This document shows positions 44,109 to 53,345 of a stretch of DNA of 64,000 nt, one piece after another. The DNA is from Imtechella halotolerans (GTDB lineage: Bacteria; Bacteroidota; Bacteroidia; Flavobacteriales; Flavobacteriaceae), in NCBI RefSeq assembly GCF_028743515.2, contig NZ_CP117969.2, positions 1,609,001 to 1,673,000 on the forward strand, read 5' to 3'. Numbering within the stretch: position 1 is the stretch's first letter; each line of letters opens with the position of its first letter. The notes below the pieces were generated by a model. That model saw only the letters and a program-made list of their open reading frames with translations. It was not told where the DNA came from and searched no databases. The position numbers and the translations under genes were made by a program.

Positions 44109-46479
44109 AGTAGCCGTTATTGGTTCAGGTATCATGGGAAGCGGTATTGCTTGCCATTTTGCCAATATAGGTGTGGAAGTATTGCTCTTGGATATTCCTC
44201 CAAGGGAGCTTTCAGATGCCGAAAAAGCTAAAGGTCTTAGCCTTGAACACAAAACAGTGCGCAACCGCATTGTAAATACCAATTTGGCCAATGCATTAAA
44301 ATCGAAACCTTCCCCAATTTACCACCCACAATTTGCATCTCGTATCAAAACTGGTAATTTGGAGGATGATTTGAAAAAAATTGCAGATGTAGATTGGATT
44401 ATAGAGGTGGTTGTGGAACGACTTGATATAAAACAAAAGGTATTTGAACAAATTGAACAATTTAGAAAACCGGGAACACTCATTACTTCTAACACTTCCG
44501 GTATTCCAATAAAATTTATGAATGACGGAAGAAGTGAAGATTTTAAACAACATTTCGCTGTTACACATTTCTTTAACCCACCACGTTACCTTAAACTATT
44601 TGAAGTAGTACCAGGTCCACAATGCAAGAAAGAAGTCACTGAATTTCTGCTTTCGTATGGAGAAAAGTTTTTAGGAAAGACCTCCGTATTGGCTAAGGAC
44701 ACTCCTGCTTTTATTGGTAACCGAATTGGAATATTTGGCATCCAAAGCCTTTTCCACCAAGTCAAAGAGTTAGGACTCACTATAGAGGAAGTAGATAAGC
44801 TAACGGGCCCTGTAATTGGTAGACCAAAATCAGCTACCTTCCGAACGGTGGATGTAGTAGGTTTGGACACCTTAGTTCATGTTGCCAATGGACTATATGA
44901 GAACTGCCCTAATGACGAAGCTCATGAACTTTTCAAACTTCCAGATTTTATTAAAACCATGATGGACAATAAATGGTTAGGAAGTAAAACTGGACAAGGT
45001 TTTTATAAAAAGGAAGGAAAAGAAATACTGGCTTTAGACCTTAATACATTGGAGTACCGTCCTCAGAAAAAAGCATCCTTCTCAACATTAGAGTTAACAA
45101 AGACTATTGATTCAGTCATTGACCGATTCCCAGTACTAGTTAACGGCAGTGATAGGGCTGGCGCATTTTATCGCAAAAATTTCGCAGCTATGTTTGCCTA
45201 TGTTCAGAATCGGATACCAGAGATTTCAGACGAATTATACCGAATTGATGATGCCATGAAAGCTGGTTTTGGATGGGAAAACGGTCCTTTTGAGATTTGG
45301 GATGCCATTGGCATTAGGAAAGGTATTGAATTAATGAAGGCAGAAGGACATTCACCCGCCCCATGGATTGAAGAAATGCTCAATTCAGGAAACACTTCAT
45401 TTTATTCAGTTCAGGATGGTGCGACATATTACTACGATGTTACCGCCAAAAAACAACTTAAAAAACCAGGACAAGATGCCTTTATCATACTTGATAACAT
45501 CCGTAAATCCAATGAAGTATGGAAAAACACTGATGCCGTGGTACAAGATTTAGGCGATGGTATTTTAAACATAGAGTTCAGATCTAAAATGAATACTTTG
45601 GGTGGTGGCGTTATTCAAGCACTCAACAAAGCAGTTGATTTAGCCGAGAAAGATTTCCAAGGATTGGTAGTTGGTAATCAAGGAGCAAATTTCTCTGTCG
45701 GGGCCAATATCGGAATGATTTTCATGATGGCAGTAGAACAAGAATATGATGAACTCAACTTCGCGATTAAGATGTTCCAAGACACTATGATGCGCATGAG
45801 ATACTCTTCTATTCCTGTAATAGCTGCACCTCATGGCATGACCCTTGGTGGTGGTTGCGAGCTTTCAATGCATGCTGATAAAGTGGTGGCTGCCGCGGAA
45901 ACTTATATTGGATTAGTAGAATTTGGTGTAGGTGTAATCCCTGGCGGAGGTGGTTCAAAAGAAATGACCTTACGCGCCTCTGATACCTTCAGAAAAAATG
46001 ATGTTGAACTCAACGTACTTCAAGAATATTTTTTAACGATAGGTATGGCAAAAGTGGCTACATCTGCTTACGAAGCATTTGATTTTGGTATTCTTCAAAA
46101 AGGTAAAGATGTTGTTGTTATCAATAGAGAGCGTCAGATTGCAGAAGCTAAAAAACATGCTCTTTTAATGGCAGAAGCCGGTTATACAATGCCAATTAAA
46201 CGCACTGATGTTAAAGTATTAGGTAAACAAGCCTTAGGAATGTTCCTAGTGGGCACTGACTCCATGGAAGCAGGTAAATATATTAGCGAACATGATAAGA
46301 AAATTGCAAATAAGCTAGCCTATGTAATGGCTGGTGGAGACCTTTCTGAACCTTCATTTGTCTCTGAACAGTACTTACTTGATTTAGAACGGGAGGCCTT
46401 TCTATCCCTATGCACAGAACGTAAGACCTTGGAGCGTATACAGCATATGTTAAAAACTGGTAAACCTTTAAGAAACTAA
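44089..46479 (+). CDS. fadN: 3-hydroxyacyl-CoA dehydrogenase / enoyl-CoA hydratase fusion, FadN type
   Basis: 796 residues. The NAD-binding dehydrogenase comes first (VIGSGIMGSGIACHFANIG, 10-28; AVTHFFNPP near 163). The enoyl-CoA hydratase/isomerase domain comes last: NFSVGANIGM oxyanion hole near 533, and GGGCELSMHAD and VEFGVGVIPGGGG carrying the two Glu residues. This order is the reverse of E. coli FadB/FadJ and matches Bacillus FadN. It performs the hydration and NAD-dependent oxidation steps of beta-oxidation. The start overlaps marR. fadA follows after 51 nt. Confidence 0.94.
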   Translation: MTRRISKVAVIGSGIMGSGIACHFANIGVEVLLLDIPPRELSDAEKAKGLSLEHKTVRNRIVNTNLANALKSKPSPIYHPQFASRIKTGNLEDDLKKIADVDWIIEVVVERLDIKQKVFEQIEQFRKPGTLITSNTSGIPIKFMNDGRSEDFKQHFAVTHFFNPPRYLKLFEVVPGPQCKKEVTEFLLSYGEKFLGKTSVLAKDTPAFIGNRIGIFGIQSLFHQVKELGLTIEEVDKLTGPVIGRPKSATFRTVDVVGLDTLVHVANGLYENCPNDEAHELFKLPDFIKTMMDNKWLGSKTGQGFYKKEGKEILALDLNTLEYRPQKKASFSTLELTKTIDSVIDRFPVLVNGSDRAGAFYRKNFAAMFAYVQNRIPEISDELYRIDDAMKAGFGWENGPFEIWDAIGIRKGIELMKAEGHSPAPWIEEMLNSGNTSFYSVQDGATYYYDVTAKKQLKKPGQDAFIILDNIRKSNEVWKNTDAVVQDLGDGILNIEFRSKMNTLGGGVIQALNKAVDLAEKDFQGLVVGNQGANFSVGANIGMIFMMAVEQEYDELNFAIKMFQDTMMRMRYSSIPVIAAPHGMTLGGGCELSMHADKVVAAAETYIGLVEFGVGVIPGGGGSKEMTLRASDTFRKNDVELNVLQEYFLTIGMAKVATSAYEAFDFGILQKGKDVVVINRERQIAEAKKHALLMAEAGYTMPIKRTDVKVLGKQALGMFLVGTDSMEAGKYISEHDKKIANKLAYVMAGGDLSEPSFVSEQYLLDLEREAFLSLCTERKTLERIQHMLKTGKPLRN

Positions 46480-46530
46480 ACATAGAATCAAGCTAGATTA
46501 CTTGATTCTTAATTCAAAACTCAAAACAAA

Positions 46531-47712
46531 ATGAAAACAGCATATATAGTAAAAGCGTACCGTACTGCAGTTGGTAAAGCACCACGCGGACTCTTCCGGT
46601 TTAAGCGACCAGATGAATTGGCAGCAGAAACCATAGAATACATGATGAAGGAGTTGCCTCAGTTAGATAAGAAACGTATTGATGATGTCATAGTAGGTAA
46701 CGCTATGCCCGAAGCTGAACAAGGGTTAAATGTTGCTCGTCTTATTTCTCTCATGGGACTAAAAGTAGAGGATGTTCCAGGTGTTACCGTCAATCGTTAC
46801 TGTGCCTCTGGCCTTGAAACTATTGCTATTGCCACTGCAAAAATCCAAAGTGGGATGGCTGACTGTATTATAGCAGGTGGTGCTGAAAGTATGAGTTATA
46901 TACCCATGGGAGGTTACAAACCCACTCCTGATTACAAAATAGCAAAGGAAGGGCATGAAGATTACTACTGGGGTATGGGACTCACAGCAGAAGCGGTTGC
47001 AAATCAATTTAATGTTTCTCGAGAAGATCAGGATATTTTTGCGTATAACTCGCATCAGAAGGCGATTAAAGCGATTTCGGAAGGACGATTTAAAGATCAA
47101 ATTGTTCCTATTACAGTAGAACAAGTCTATATAGACGACCAAGGTAAAAAAGCCACTAAGACCTATACTGTAAACACAGATGAAGGTCCCAGAGCTGACA
47201 CATCTGTAGAAGTGCTTTCAAAATTACGACCAGTTTTTGCTGCTGATGGTAGTGTTACAGCTGGAAATTCATCACAAATGAGTGATGGAGCAGCCTTTGT
47301 TCTTGTTATGAGTGAAGAGATGGTAAAGGAACTTAATCTAGAGCCAATCGCACGTTTAGTTTCTTATGCAGCAGCAGGTGTAGAACCTCGTATTATGGGA
47401 ATTGGCCCTGTTAAAGCCATTCCTAAAGCTTTACAACAAGCGGGTATGACTAAAGAGCAAATAGATCTGATTGAGTTAAACGAAGCATTCGCTTCGCAAT
47501 CCTTAGCAGTAACTAGAGAGCTTAACTTGAATCCAGAAATTATTAATGTTAATGGTGGTGCCATTGCTTTGGGTCACCCCCTAGGGTGTACCGGAGCCAA
47601 GCTTTCTGTTCAGCTCTTTGATGAAATGCGTAAACGTGGCAACAAATACGGGATGGTAACTATGTGTGTAGGTACCGGCCAAGGAGCTGCGGGTATTTAT
47701 GAACTAATGTAA
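46531..47712 (+). CDS. fadA: Acetyl-CoA C-acyltransferase (thiolase)
   Basis: 393 residues, typical thiolase length. The nucleophile Cys91 is in VNRYCASGLET, the His in GGAIALGHPLGCTGA near 349, and the second Cys379 in MCVGTGQG. It cleaves 3-ketoacyl-CoA with CoA to acetyl-CoA and a shortened acyl-CoA. Position between fadN and the acyl-CoA dehydrogenase gene fixes its role as the degradative thiolase of the operon rather than an acetoacetyl-CoA synthase. Confidence 0.97.
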   Translation: MKTAYIVKAYRTAVGKAPRGLFRFKRPDELAAETIEYMMKELPQLDKKRIDDVIVGNAMPEAEQGLNVARLISLMGLKVEDVPGVTVNRYCASGLETIAIATAKIQSGMADCIIAGGAESMSYIPMGGYKPTPDYKIAKEGHEDYYWGMGLTAEAVANQFNVSREDQDIFAYNSHQKAIKAISEGRFKDQIVPITVEQVYIDDQGKKATKTYTVNTDEGPRADTSVEVLSKLRPVFAADGSVTAGNSSQMSDGAAFVLVMSEEMVKELNLEPIARLVSYAAAGVEPRIMGIGPVKAIPKALQQAGMTKEQIDLIELNEAFASQSLAVTRELNLNPEIINVNGGAIALGHPLGCTGAKLSVQLFDEMRKRGNKYGMVTMCVGTGQGAAGIYELM

Positions 47713-47739
47713 AACTCCTTCAAATAATTTTAAACAACC

Positions 47740-49536
47740 ATGACAATGAAAAATATCACTCGAGGCGGACAATTCTTAGTAAAAGAGACCAAAGCCGAAG
47801 ACATTTTTACACCTGAAGATTTTTCAGAAGAACAAAAAATGATGCGGGATTCTGTAATAGAATTCGTAGATAGAGAATTATGGCCAAACAAAGCTCGATT
47901 TGAGAAAAAAGACTATGCTTTCACAGAGGAAATGATGCGTAAGGCAGGAGAACTAGGCCTATTAGGAGTTGCTGTTCCTGAACAATACGGTGGACTTGAA
48001 ATGGGGTTTGTTTCCACCATGTTGGTTTGTGATTATATTTCTGGAACAAGCGGATCTTTTAGTACTGCTTTTGGAGCACATACAGGAATCGGAACACTTC
48101 CAATTACTTTATACGGTACAGAAGAGCAAAAACAAAAATACGTGCCAAAATTGGCCAGTGGTGAATGGTTTGGAGCCTATTGCCTTACGGAACCAGGAGC
48201 TGGTAGTGATGCCAATTCTGGCAAAACAAAAGCAGTTCTTTCCGATGATGGTTCTCATTATAAAATAAGTGGACAAAAAATGTGGATCTCAAATGCTGGA
48301 TTTGCGAACTTATTTATTGTATTTGCCCGAATAGAAGATGATAAAAATATCACCGGATTCATTGTAGAAAATGATCCCGCTAATGGTATTTCTTTAGGAG
48401 AAGAAGAGCATAAATTAGGTATTCACTCTTCTTCAACACGTCAAGTGTTTTTCAATGAAACCAAAGTACCTGTTGAAAACATGTTGTCAGAACGCGGCAA
48501 TGGATTCAAAATAGCCATGAATGCACTAAATGTGGGGAGAATCAAACTTGCAGCTGCCTGTCTAGATGCACAGCGTAGAGTCATAGGAGAATCTGTAAAA
48601 TATGCCAATGAACGCATCCAATTTAAAACTCCTATTGCGAAATTCGGCGCCATCAAACAAAAATTAGCGGAAATGGCAACCTCAGCCTATGTGGATGAAT
48701 CTGCCTGTTACCGTGCAGCTAAAGATATTGAAGACCGTATAGCCATGCGTGTCGCTGAAGGAAATTCACACCAGGAGGCTGAACTTAAAGGAGTTGAAGA
48801 ATATGCCATTGAATGTTCTATCTTAAAAGTAGCCGTATCAGAAGACGTACAAAACACAACTGATGAGGGTATCCAAATTTTCGGAGGTATGGGATTCAGT
48901 GCTGACACACCAATGGAAAGTGCTTGGAGAGATGCTCGTATATCACGGATTTACGAAGGAACCAATGAAATAAACCGAATGCTTTCTGTAGGAATGCTAA
49001 TCAAAAAAGCAATGAAAGGCCATGTTGACTTACTTGGCCCTGCTATGGCTGTAAAAGACGAATTAATGGGTATTCCATCATTTGATATACCTGATTATTC
49101 CGAATTATTTGCAGAAGAAAAAGAAATCATCGGAAAACTTAAAAAAGCATTTTTAATGATTGCTGGTGCAGGAGTACAAAAATTTGGGCCTGAGCTAGAA
49201 GAACACCAACAAATATTGATGGCTTCTGCTGATATTTTGATAGAAATTTACATGGCTGAATCCGCCATATTACGTACTGAAAAAAATGCGCAACGTTTTG
49301 GAGAAGCTTCTCAAGAATATCAAATAGCAATGGCACAATTGTATCTTTTTAATGCTGTTGAAAAAATAAATTCTAAAGGCAAAGAAGCAATCATATCCTT
49401 TACAGAAGGTGACGAACAGAGAATGATGCTTATGGGACTTAAGCGATATACTAAATACGCCAATTTACCAAATATCGTTGCATTGAGAGAGAAAATTGCC
49501 GATAAACTTTCAGCAGAAAATACCTATTGTTTTTAA
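47740..49536 (+). CDS. fadE: Acyl-CoA dehydrogenase, FadE type
   Basis: 598 residues, close to the length of Bacillus FadE. The N-terminal helical domain (EEQKMMRDSVIEFVDREL) precedes AYCLTEPGAGSDANSGKTKA and MWISNAGFANLFIVFARI, the FAD/substrate signature. The C-terminal half has QIFGGMGFSADTPMESAWRD and RIYEGTNEINRM. A further about 170-residue helical extension follows, as in very-long-chain dehydrogenases. It catalyses the first, FAD-linked oxidation of acyl-CoA. It is last in the operon, 27 nt after fadA. Confidence 0.96.
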   Translation: MTMKNITRGGQFLVKETKAEDIFTPEDFSEEQKMMRDSVIEFVDRELWPNKARFEKKDYAFTEEMMRKAGELGLLGVAVPEQYGGLEMGFVSTMLVCDYISGTSGSFSTAFGAHTGIGTLPITLYGTEEQKQKYVPKLASGEWFGAYCLTEPGAGSDANSGKTKAVLSDDGSHYKISGQKMWISNAGFANLFIVFARIEDDKNITGFIVENDPANGISLGEEEHKLGIHSSSTRQVFFNETKVPVENMLSERGNGFKIAMNALNVGRIKLAAACLDAQRRVIGESVKYANERIQFKTPIAKFGAIKQKLAEMATSAYVDESACYRAAKDIEDRIAMRVAEGNSHQEAELKGVEEYAIECSILKVAVSEDVQNTTDEGIQIFGGMGFSADTPMESAWRDARISRIYEGTNEINRMLSVGMLIKKAMKGHVDLLGPAMAVKDELMGIPSFDIPDYSELFAEEKEIIGKLKKAFLMIAGAGVQKFGPELEEHQQILMASADILIEIYMAESAILRTEKNAQRFGEASQEYQIAMAQLYLFNAVEKINSKGKEAIISFTEGDEQRMMLMGLKRYTKYANLPNIVALREKIADKLSAENTYCF

Positions 49537-49576
49537 AAGTTCTCGAATCTTGTTAGGTTTTAGAATTTAGTTGTTA

Positions 49577-49608
49577 GTAAAAAGCCATCCTACTAGGGTG
49601 GCTTTTAC
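49577..49608 (+). terminator. Probable terminator of the fad operon
   Basis: GTAAAAAGCCATCC, TACTA, GGGTGGCTTTTAC, with one mismatch and a short T tract. Confidence 0.6.
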
Positions 49609-49680
49609 AATTTCAAAAATATCTTTTTACATATTTCCAGTACAGTTATGTAACTTTACAACAATCTAATTACCAACCTC

Positions 49681-51021
49681 ATGAAGAAAACCATATTAGG
49701 GTGCGTTCTTTTTGTTAGCGTTATGCTCCACGCACAATCCGATCCTAAAGTCTATACTATCATAGATTCCATATCAGCTTACCGAATCGAAAAAGACATA
49801 CGAACTCTAGCAAATTTTGGAACTCGAAATACTTTTAGCGACACGATTTCCAACACTAGAGGAATAGGCGCTGCTAGACGTTGGATAAAGGAAGAATTCG
49901 AAAAGATTTCAAAAAACTGCAATTCTTGTTTAGAGGTATTCTACCAAAAAGATTATGTAACGAAAGAAATGGGGACAAGAGTTCCTCATGATGCTTGGGT
50001 AGTCAATGTGGTAGCTATTCAAAAAGGTACCAGATACCCTAACAACTTTATTATTATGAGTGGAGACATAGACTCCCGTGCTAGTAATACTATGGATTTT
50101 ACAACTGATGCACCAGGTGCTAATGATAATGCAAGTGGGATGGCGGGTACTATAGAAGCAGCCAGAGTACTTTCCAAGTATCAATTTGAAAATAGCATTA
50201 TTTATGTAGGACTTTCTGGTGAAGAACAAGGGCTATTTGGAGGTGCCGGTTTGGCGAAGTATGCCAAACAGCAAGGTTGGAATATAATTGGCGTGTTTAA
50301 CAATGACATGATAGGGAATATTGACGGTATCGATGGTGTTATTGACAATAGGAGTTTTCGTATTTTTTCAGAGCCTGTACCACCCACATTAACAGAACGT
50401 CAAAGAAATATGCATCGTTTTTATGGTGGAGAGGTGGATGGTATTTCCAGACAATTAGCTAGATATGTGTACAAAACAACAAAAATGTATATGCCAGAAA
50501 TGAATCCTATGATGATTTACAGGCTTGATAGATTTGGACGTGGAGGACATCACCGTCCATTCAATGATCTAGGGTTTGCTGGTATTCGTATTATGGAGGC
50601 TCATGAAAACTATAACCGGCAACATCAAGATATCAGAATTGAAAATGGTATTTCATATGGAGATGTTGTTGAAGGTGTAAATTTTGACTACACCAAAAAG
50701 CTTACAGCCGTGAATGCCATCAATTTGGCAAGTTTAGCATGGGCACCCCCTGCTCCTACTGAGGTACTTATTGGTGGAGCTGTTGCTCCTTCTACCAAGC
50801 TAAAATGGAAAAAAGTAATGGATAACACCGTAATTGGTTATAAAATTTATTGGAGAGATACCACATCACCTACTTGGGATCATAGCAGATTTGTAGGGAA
50901 TACAGACCAATTTATCCTAGAAGGTATTGTAATTGACAACTTTTACTTTGGGGTATCCGCTGTAGGAATGAATGGACATGAAAGCGTAATTACATTCCCG
51001 GAAGGAACTATAAGAGATTAA
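49681..51021 (+). CDS. M28 family zinc peptidase with C-terminal fibronectin III-like domain
   Basis: 446 residues with a signal peptide (about 1-19, ending MLHAQS). The M28 core has APGANDNASG with bridging Asp149, catalytic Glu181/Glu182 in SGEEQG, NNDMIG near 208 and a terminal His in the EAHENYNRQHQ region. The first zinc ligand, normally His in GHxD, is Asp129 here (SGDIDS). The last about 90 residues (WAPPAPTEVLIGGA, then a beta-sandwich ending VGMNGHES) form a fibronectin III-like module. Probably a periplasmic or outer-membrane-associated aminopeptidase. No T9SS tail. Confidence 0.88.
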   Translation: MKKTILGCVLFVSVMLHAQSDPKVYTIIDSISAYRIEKDIRTLANFGTRNTFSDTISNTRGIGAARRWIKEEFEKISKNCNSCLEVFYQKDYVTKEMGTRVPHDAWVVNVVAIQKGTRYPNNFIIMSGDIDSRASNTMDFTTDAPGANDNASGMAGTIEAARVLSKYQFENSIIYVGLSGEEQGLFGGAGLAKYAKQQGWNIIGVFNNDMIGNIDGIDGVIDNRSFRIFSEPVPPTLTERQRNMHRFYGGEVDGISRQLARYVYKTTKMYMPEMNPMMIYRLDRFGRGGHHRPFNDLGFAGIRIMEAHENYNRQHQDIRIENGISYGDVVEGVNFDYTKKLTAVNAINLASLAWAPPAPTEVLIGGAVAPSTKLKWKKVMDNTVIGYKIYWRDTTSPTWDHSRFVGNTDQFILEGIVIDNFYFGVSAVGMNGHESVITFPEGTIRD

Positions 51022-51050
51022 AAAAACCTCACAATGTGAGGTTTTTTTTT
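51019..51050. terminator. Bidirectional terminator, peptidase and DUF5606 genes
   Basis: ACCTCACA (51026-51033), short loop, TGTGAGGT (51035-51042), with A and T tracts on both sides. Confidence 0.93.
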
Positions 51051-51483
51051 ATGCTTGTTGTTCTTCTTCGGTTGAAACTTCAGTAGCTTCAGATTCTTCA
51101 TTATTAAGTTTGCCATTTTCTTGAAGAAGGTTGTACCACTGCAATACTTTTTTAATATCACTGGCATATACACGATCTTCATCATAATTAGGCAATACCT
51201 CAAAAAAGTATTCTTCCAGAGCTTCCTTACTGTCTTTAGGAGAAACACTCGTTTTTCCTCCGTTTTCTTTCGTTTTAATAGCTTTAAACACCTCTCTTAG
51301 AGGCACCTCTTCTTGTAATGTATAAATAGCAATTTCTGAAAGAAGACTTACGTTGCTTCTTAAACCAACAGTAATGCGTTTACCATCCAATAATGAAACC
51401 GCTACAAAGCCGGTACGTGTTTGTGTATGCAATTCATACAACCCGGGTTTTCCCGAGATTGATAGTATTTTTTCTAGACTCAT
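51049..51483 (-). CDS. DUF5606 family protein
   Basis: 144 residues from the ATG at 51483, which fits the promoter just upstream better than the ATG at 51495. The start MSLEKILSISGKPGLYEL, GFVAVSLLDGKR and the DEDRVYASDIKKVLQWYNLL segment are the DUF5606 signature, followed by an acidic Glu-rich tail. It is soluble and of unknown function. In Bacteroidetes it sits next to def and ruvX, as here, and has its own promoter after def. Confidence 0.9.
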   Translation of the reverse strand: MSLEKILSISGKPGLYELHTQTRTGFVAVSLLDGKRITVGLRSNVSLLSEIAIYTLQEEVPLREVFKAIKTKENGGKTSVSPKDSKEALEEYFFEVLPNYDEDRVYASDIKKVLQWYNLLQENGKLNNEESEATEVSTEEEQQA

Positions 51484-51503
51484 AGTTGTATACAATTGAA
51501 GCG

Positions 51504-51532
51504 CAAAGATGCACTTTTTAGTGTGTTTTCAA
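51504..51532 (-). promoter_or_regulatory. Candidate promoter of the DUF5606 gene
   Basis: Minus strand: TTG (51530-51532), 18 nt, CATCTTTG (51504-51511), one mismatch from TAnnTTTG. Confidence 0.45.
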
Positions 51533-51539
51533 AAAAAAA

Positions 51540-52130
51540 TTAACGTCCTTTTTTGGTATCTGGAAAACGCATACGATAGTCTACGTCCACTTTTCCTTTA
51601 CTAATATTATTTAGTTTCCCTTTTATTAGTCGCTTTTTTAACCCAGATAGTTTATCTGTAAATAGTACTCCTTCAATATGATCATATTCATGTTGAATTA
51701 CACGAGCTGCCAATCCGCTATAGGTTTCTTCAAAAGTTTGAAAATTTTCATCTTGATATCTTATGCGTACTGTTTCCTTTCGAAAGACATCTTCTCGGAT
51801 ATCAGGAATACTTAAACAACCTTCATTAAAAGCCCATTCATTACCTGATTCCTCAAGAATAATAGGATTTACAAAAACTTTTTTGAATCCTTGTAATTCT
51901 TTTTGCTCCTCTTCAGATAAGTCCTCATCTTCTGCAAAGGGACTTGCGTCAATTACAAATAAACGAAGAGCAAGCCCAATTTGAGGTGCTGCCAATCCTA
52001 CCCCATATGCCCCATACATTGTATCCATCATATTTTGGATTAACTCTTTAAAATTAGGATATTCAGGGGTTAGGTTTACTGTTTTCTTTCTCAAAACAGG
52101 ATCACCATATGCAACTATAGGTACTATCAT
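51540..52130 (-). CDS. def: Peptide deformylase
   Basis: 196 residues. The three deformylase motifs are present: GVGLAAPQIG near 43, EGCLSIP with the metal-binding Cys near 104, and QHEYDH with the HExxH metal site near 146. It removes the N-formyl group from nascent proteins. The C-terminal basic helix binds near the ribosome exit. It begins 5 nt after the DUF1919 stop, making it the third gene of a ruvX-DUF1919-def operon. Confidence 0.97.
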   Translation of the reverse strand: MIVPIVAYGDPVLRKKTVNLTPEYPNFKELIQNMMDTMYGAYGVGLAAPQIGLALRLFVIDASPFAEDEDLSEEEQKELQGFKKVFVNPIILEESGNEWAFNEGCLSIPDIREDVFRKETVRIRYQDENFQTFEETYSGLAARVIQHEYDHIEGVLFTDKLSGLKKRLIKGKLNNISKGKVDVDYRMRFPDTKKGR

Positions 52131-52135
52131 CTTAT

Positions 52136-52828
52136 TTACTTTTTAAAATGAGTGCGCTTTACCACTCCTGTATTTAACCAATGTACTATATCTATATATA
52201 GGAATGCTAGTTTAAATACTTTCTTCCCGTTTGGAGTTGAATTTAACCGCTCTTTACATTTCTGATGCAAAACTATGTTTTCTTTAGCGGATAATTGATA
52301 ATCTTGACAAGAAAAAGACAATTTGTTTTCAAAAGGAATCTTATGAAATTCCTTTACAATTTGTTCATCAACATTATCTCTCTCTACCAGGACTGGAAAC
52401 AACCTATTCTTTTCCTCAGTTTCTAACATCCTTTTTTTTCTTCTAGTCCATTTTTCCATGGCTTCTTCTTGAGAGTCATAATGTGAAAAATGCACTTCAA
52501 TATCATCCAATTTGCCTATAGGATACCAATGTTTTTTGGTTTTAGGATATATACTTTCTTGGATAAACTCCAAATCTTGTTTAAGATAATAGTCAAAATT
52601 CTGAAGAAGTTTTAAATAACAAGGTCCATTTAGATATAAACCAACGAAGGGGGTATTATAGGTTTTCCCTAACCATTGATATACTTGTCCACCAAAACAA
52701 TTGTTAGAAATGATTACAAATTGATGGTTATGCAATCTTTTCTGATCTTGGTAGGTATAGTACTTTTTACCATACTGAACAATCTTCCTTCTTATAAATA
52801 CTTCTGTCTTTCTTAAAAGGCTCTTCAT
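52136..52828 (-). CDS. DUF1919 family protein (exopolysaccharide-associated type)
   Basis: 230 residues, basic, no signal peptide. The DUF1919 signature is clear: VIISNNCFGGQVYQWLG, then YNTPFVGLYLNGPCYLKLLQNF, and HYDSQEEAMEKWTRRKKRM with a Trp-rich basic block. Members occur in capsule, LPS and exopolysaccharide gene clusters and resemble small glycosyltransferase-like proteins, but the activity is not established. Its ATG overlaps the ruvX stop by 3-4 nt, and def follows after 5 nt. That is an unusual place for such a gene. Confidence 0.85.
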   Translation of the reverse strand: MKSLLRKTEVFIRRKIVQYGKKYYTYQDQKRLHNHQFVIISNNCFGGQVYQWLGKTYNTPFVGLYLNGPCYLKLLQNFDYYLKQDLEFIQESIYPKTKKHWYPIGKLDDIEVHFSHYDSQEEAMEKWTRRKKRMLETEEKNRLFPVLVERDNVDEQIVKEFHKIPFENKLSFSCQDYQLSAKENIVLHQKCKERLNSTPNGKKVFKLAFLYIDIVHWLNTGVVKRTHFKK

Positions 52829-53235
52829 TTGGTCTGTAGATACGATTGTAATATTAGGGTTGCGCTTATCTCATCGATAAGTGATTTATTTTGACGTTGC
52901 TTCTTCTTTAATCCACTATCTATCATTGTCTGGAAAGCAATCTTAGAAGTAAAACGCTCATCTACTCGCTTTATTGGCATTTCAGGCATTGCCTTTTCAA
53001 GTCTTAGTAGAAAGGCAAGTATGGCGGATTCACTCTCCGAGGCTTCATTATTATGACGTTTAGGTTCCCCTACGACAATGACCTCCACGTTTTCCGTTGA
53101 ACAGTAATTAACAAGAAAATCAAGAAGTTTTGGGGTCTCAACAGTAGTTAACCCAGAAGCAATAAGTTGAAGCTCATCAGTTACAGCTATCCCACTTCTT
53201 TTGGTACCATAGTCAATGCCTACAATCCTGGCCAT
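52825..53235 (-). CDS. ruvX: Holliday junction resolvase-like protein RuvX (YqgF)
   Basis: 136 residues, family length. It has the RNase H-like fold motifs: VGIDYGTKRSGIAVTD (5-20) with the first catalytic Asp, VGEPKR near 56, DERFTS near 98 and the final DEISATLILQSYL with the last acidic residue. YqgF proteins act as Holliday junction or 16S pre-rRNA 5' nucleases. It is first in the operon with DUF1919 and def, and divergent from dapD. Confidence 0.95.
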   Translation of the reverse strand: MARIVGIDYGTKRSGIAVTDELQLIASGLTTVETPKLLDFLVNYCSTENVEVIVVGEPKRHNNEASESESAILAFLLRLEKAMPEMPIKRVDERFTSKIAFQTMIDSGLKKKQRQNKSLIDEISATLILQSYLQTK

Positions 53236-53251
53236 TTGGTTTAATTTTTGG

Positions 53252-53259
53252 CAAATTTA
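53252..53259 (-). promoter_or_regulatory. -7 element of the ruvX operon
   Basis: Minus strand TAAATTTG, exact TAnnTTTG, 16 nt before the ATG. No clear -33 TTG. Confidence 0.5.
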
Positions 53260-53312
53260 CATTAAAATTGTGACACCTATAAAAACGTCCCTTATAATCC
53301 TTTATAAGCACT

Positions 53313-53320
53313 TATCTTTG
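53313..53320 (+). promoter_or_regulatory. -7 element of dapD
   Basis: TATCTTTG, exact TAnnTTTG, 25 nt before the ATG. Confidence 0.5.
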
Positions 53321-53345
53321 TCATACTAAAATACATTAAAGATCG

